DNA from: Bacteroidales bacterium UBA5219
GTDB taxonomy: Bacteria > Bacteroidota > Bacteroidia > Bacteroidales > ML635J-15
Direction of reading: 5' to 3'
NCBI GenBank assembly: GCA_002412425.1
Contig: DHVB01000016.1
Coordinates: 9,993-15,386 of the forward strand
Length of the DNA stretch: 5,394 nt
The position numbers and the translations under genes were made by a program. A model generated the notes under the pieces. That model made no database searches and was not told where the DNA came from. It worked only from the letters and a program-made list of their open reading frames with translations. Shown in pieces: positions 5,203 to 5,394 of this stretch. Position 1 is the first letter of the stretch, and every line of letters starts with the position of its first letter.

Positions 5203-5394
5203 TTATACTTCTATATTTTCTGTTTTATTGATACTTTTAGTTGCTACATAAGCCACAACTTTGGACTTTGATTTGTCAGGAACTTTGGTAGGAGATAATG
5301 GTATCCTTTCTTCTTTTGTTTGTTTATTAGTAACTTCGTTTTTTGTTTCAGTATTAAATTCAAAATCATTTGGCGGTGTCTCATAAGTGTCAAA
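5203..5394 (-). CDS. C-terminal 63 residues of an unknown protein, truncated by window end
   Basis: On the minus strand a frame is open from the window edge to a TAA at 5203-5205. It encodes 63 residues beginning FDTYETPPNDFEFNTETKNE and ending TKSINKTENIEV. The composition is hydrophilic, rich in Lys, Glu, Thr, Asn and Pro, with no membrane segment, so it looks like a disordered tail or linker. Codons such as GAC, GAT, GAA, AAT and ACT give a coding-like pattern. A second minus-strand frame is also open over much of this stretch, but it is rich in Leu and Lys and nearly devoid of acidic residues, so I take it as a shadow. No family can be recognised from the tail, and the start lies beyond the window. 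Confidence 0.55.
   Translation of the reverse strand, partial: FDTYETPPNDFEFNTETKNEVTNKQTKEERIPLSPTKVPDKSKSKVVAYVATKSINKTENIEV

Overview
The window is AT-rich (visibly about 30% GC) and looks like a piece of a Bacteroidota chromosome, possibly from an uncultured lineage. Three signs point there: Shine-Dalgarno sequences are weak or absent, two promoter-like sites match the Bacteroidota -7 element TAnnTTTG, and the protein variants look Bacteroidota-like (for example the HTNTND serine hydrolase). This is inference from sequence character, because no rRNA or other taxonomic marker is present.

Layout. Positions 1-50 hold a degenerate AT-rich direct repeat. A translationally coupled pair follows: methylthioadenosine phosphorylase (mtnP, 73-813) and a class IV PLP aminotransferase (810-1553), sharing an ATGA overlap. 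Positions 1554-1929 form a 376-base gene-free block with a cluster of higher-GC palindromes (about 1644-1829). A 32-base direct repeat flanks the cluster, and its left copy contains the end of the aminotransferase gene. Next come aat (leucyl/phenylalanyl-tRNA-protein transferase, 1930-2586) and tilS (tRNA-Ile lysidine synthase, 2590-3915), 3 bases apart. An exported S9-type alpha/beta hydrolase follows (3954-5036). The right end is a convergent junction: a minus-strand gene of unknown function enters from beyond the window and stops at 5203. Between it and the hydrolase lies a good minus-strand promoter (5110-5139) that reads toward the hydrolase 3' end.

How the genes relate. mtnP opens methionine salvage by releasing adenine from methylthioadenosine, and a BCAT-like aminotransferase can close that pathway by making methionine from its keto acid. 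The coupling is suggestive but the intermediate enzymes are not here. aat and tilS both act around translation (N-end-rule tagging and tRNA decoding), with no direct biochemical link. The hydrolase is an envelope or secreted enzyme and may be only a positional neighbour.

The protein-coding content is ordinary core metabolism; I see no convincing new multi-gene system. The most unusual DNA is the palindrome cluster in 1554-1929, which looks like a non-autonomous repeat element, followed by the antisense promoter near 5110-5139.
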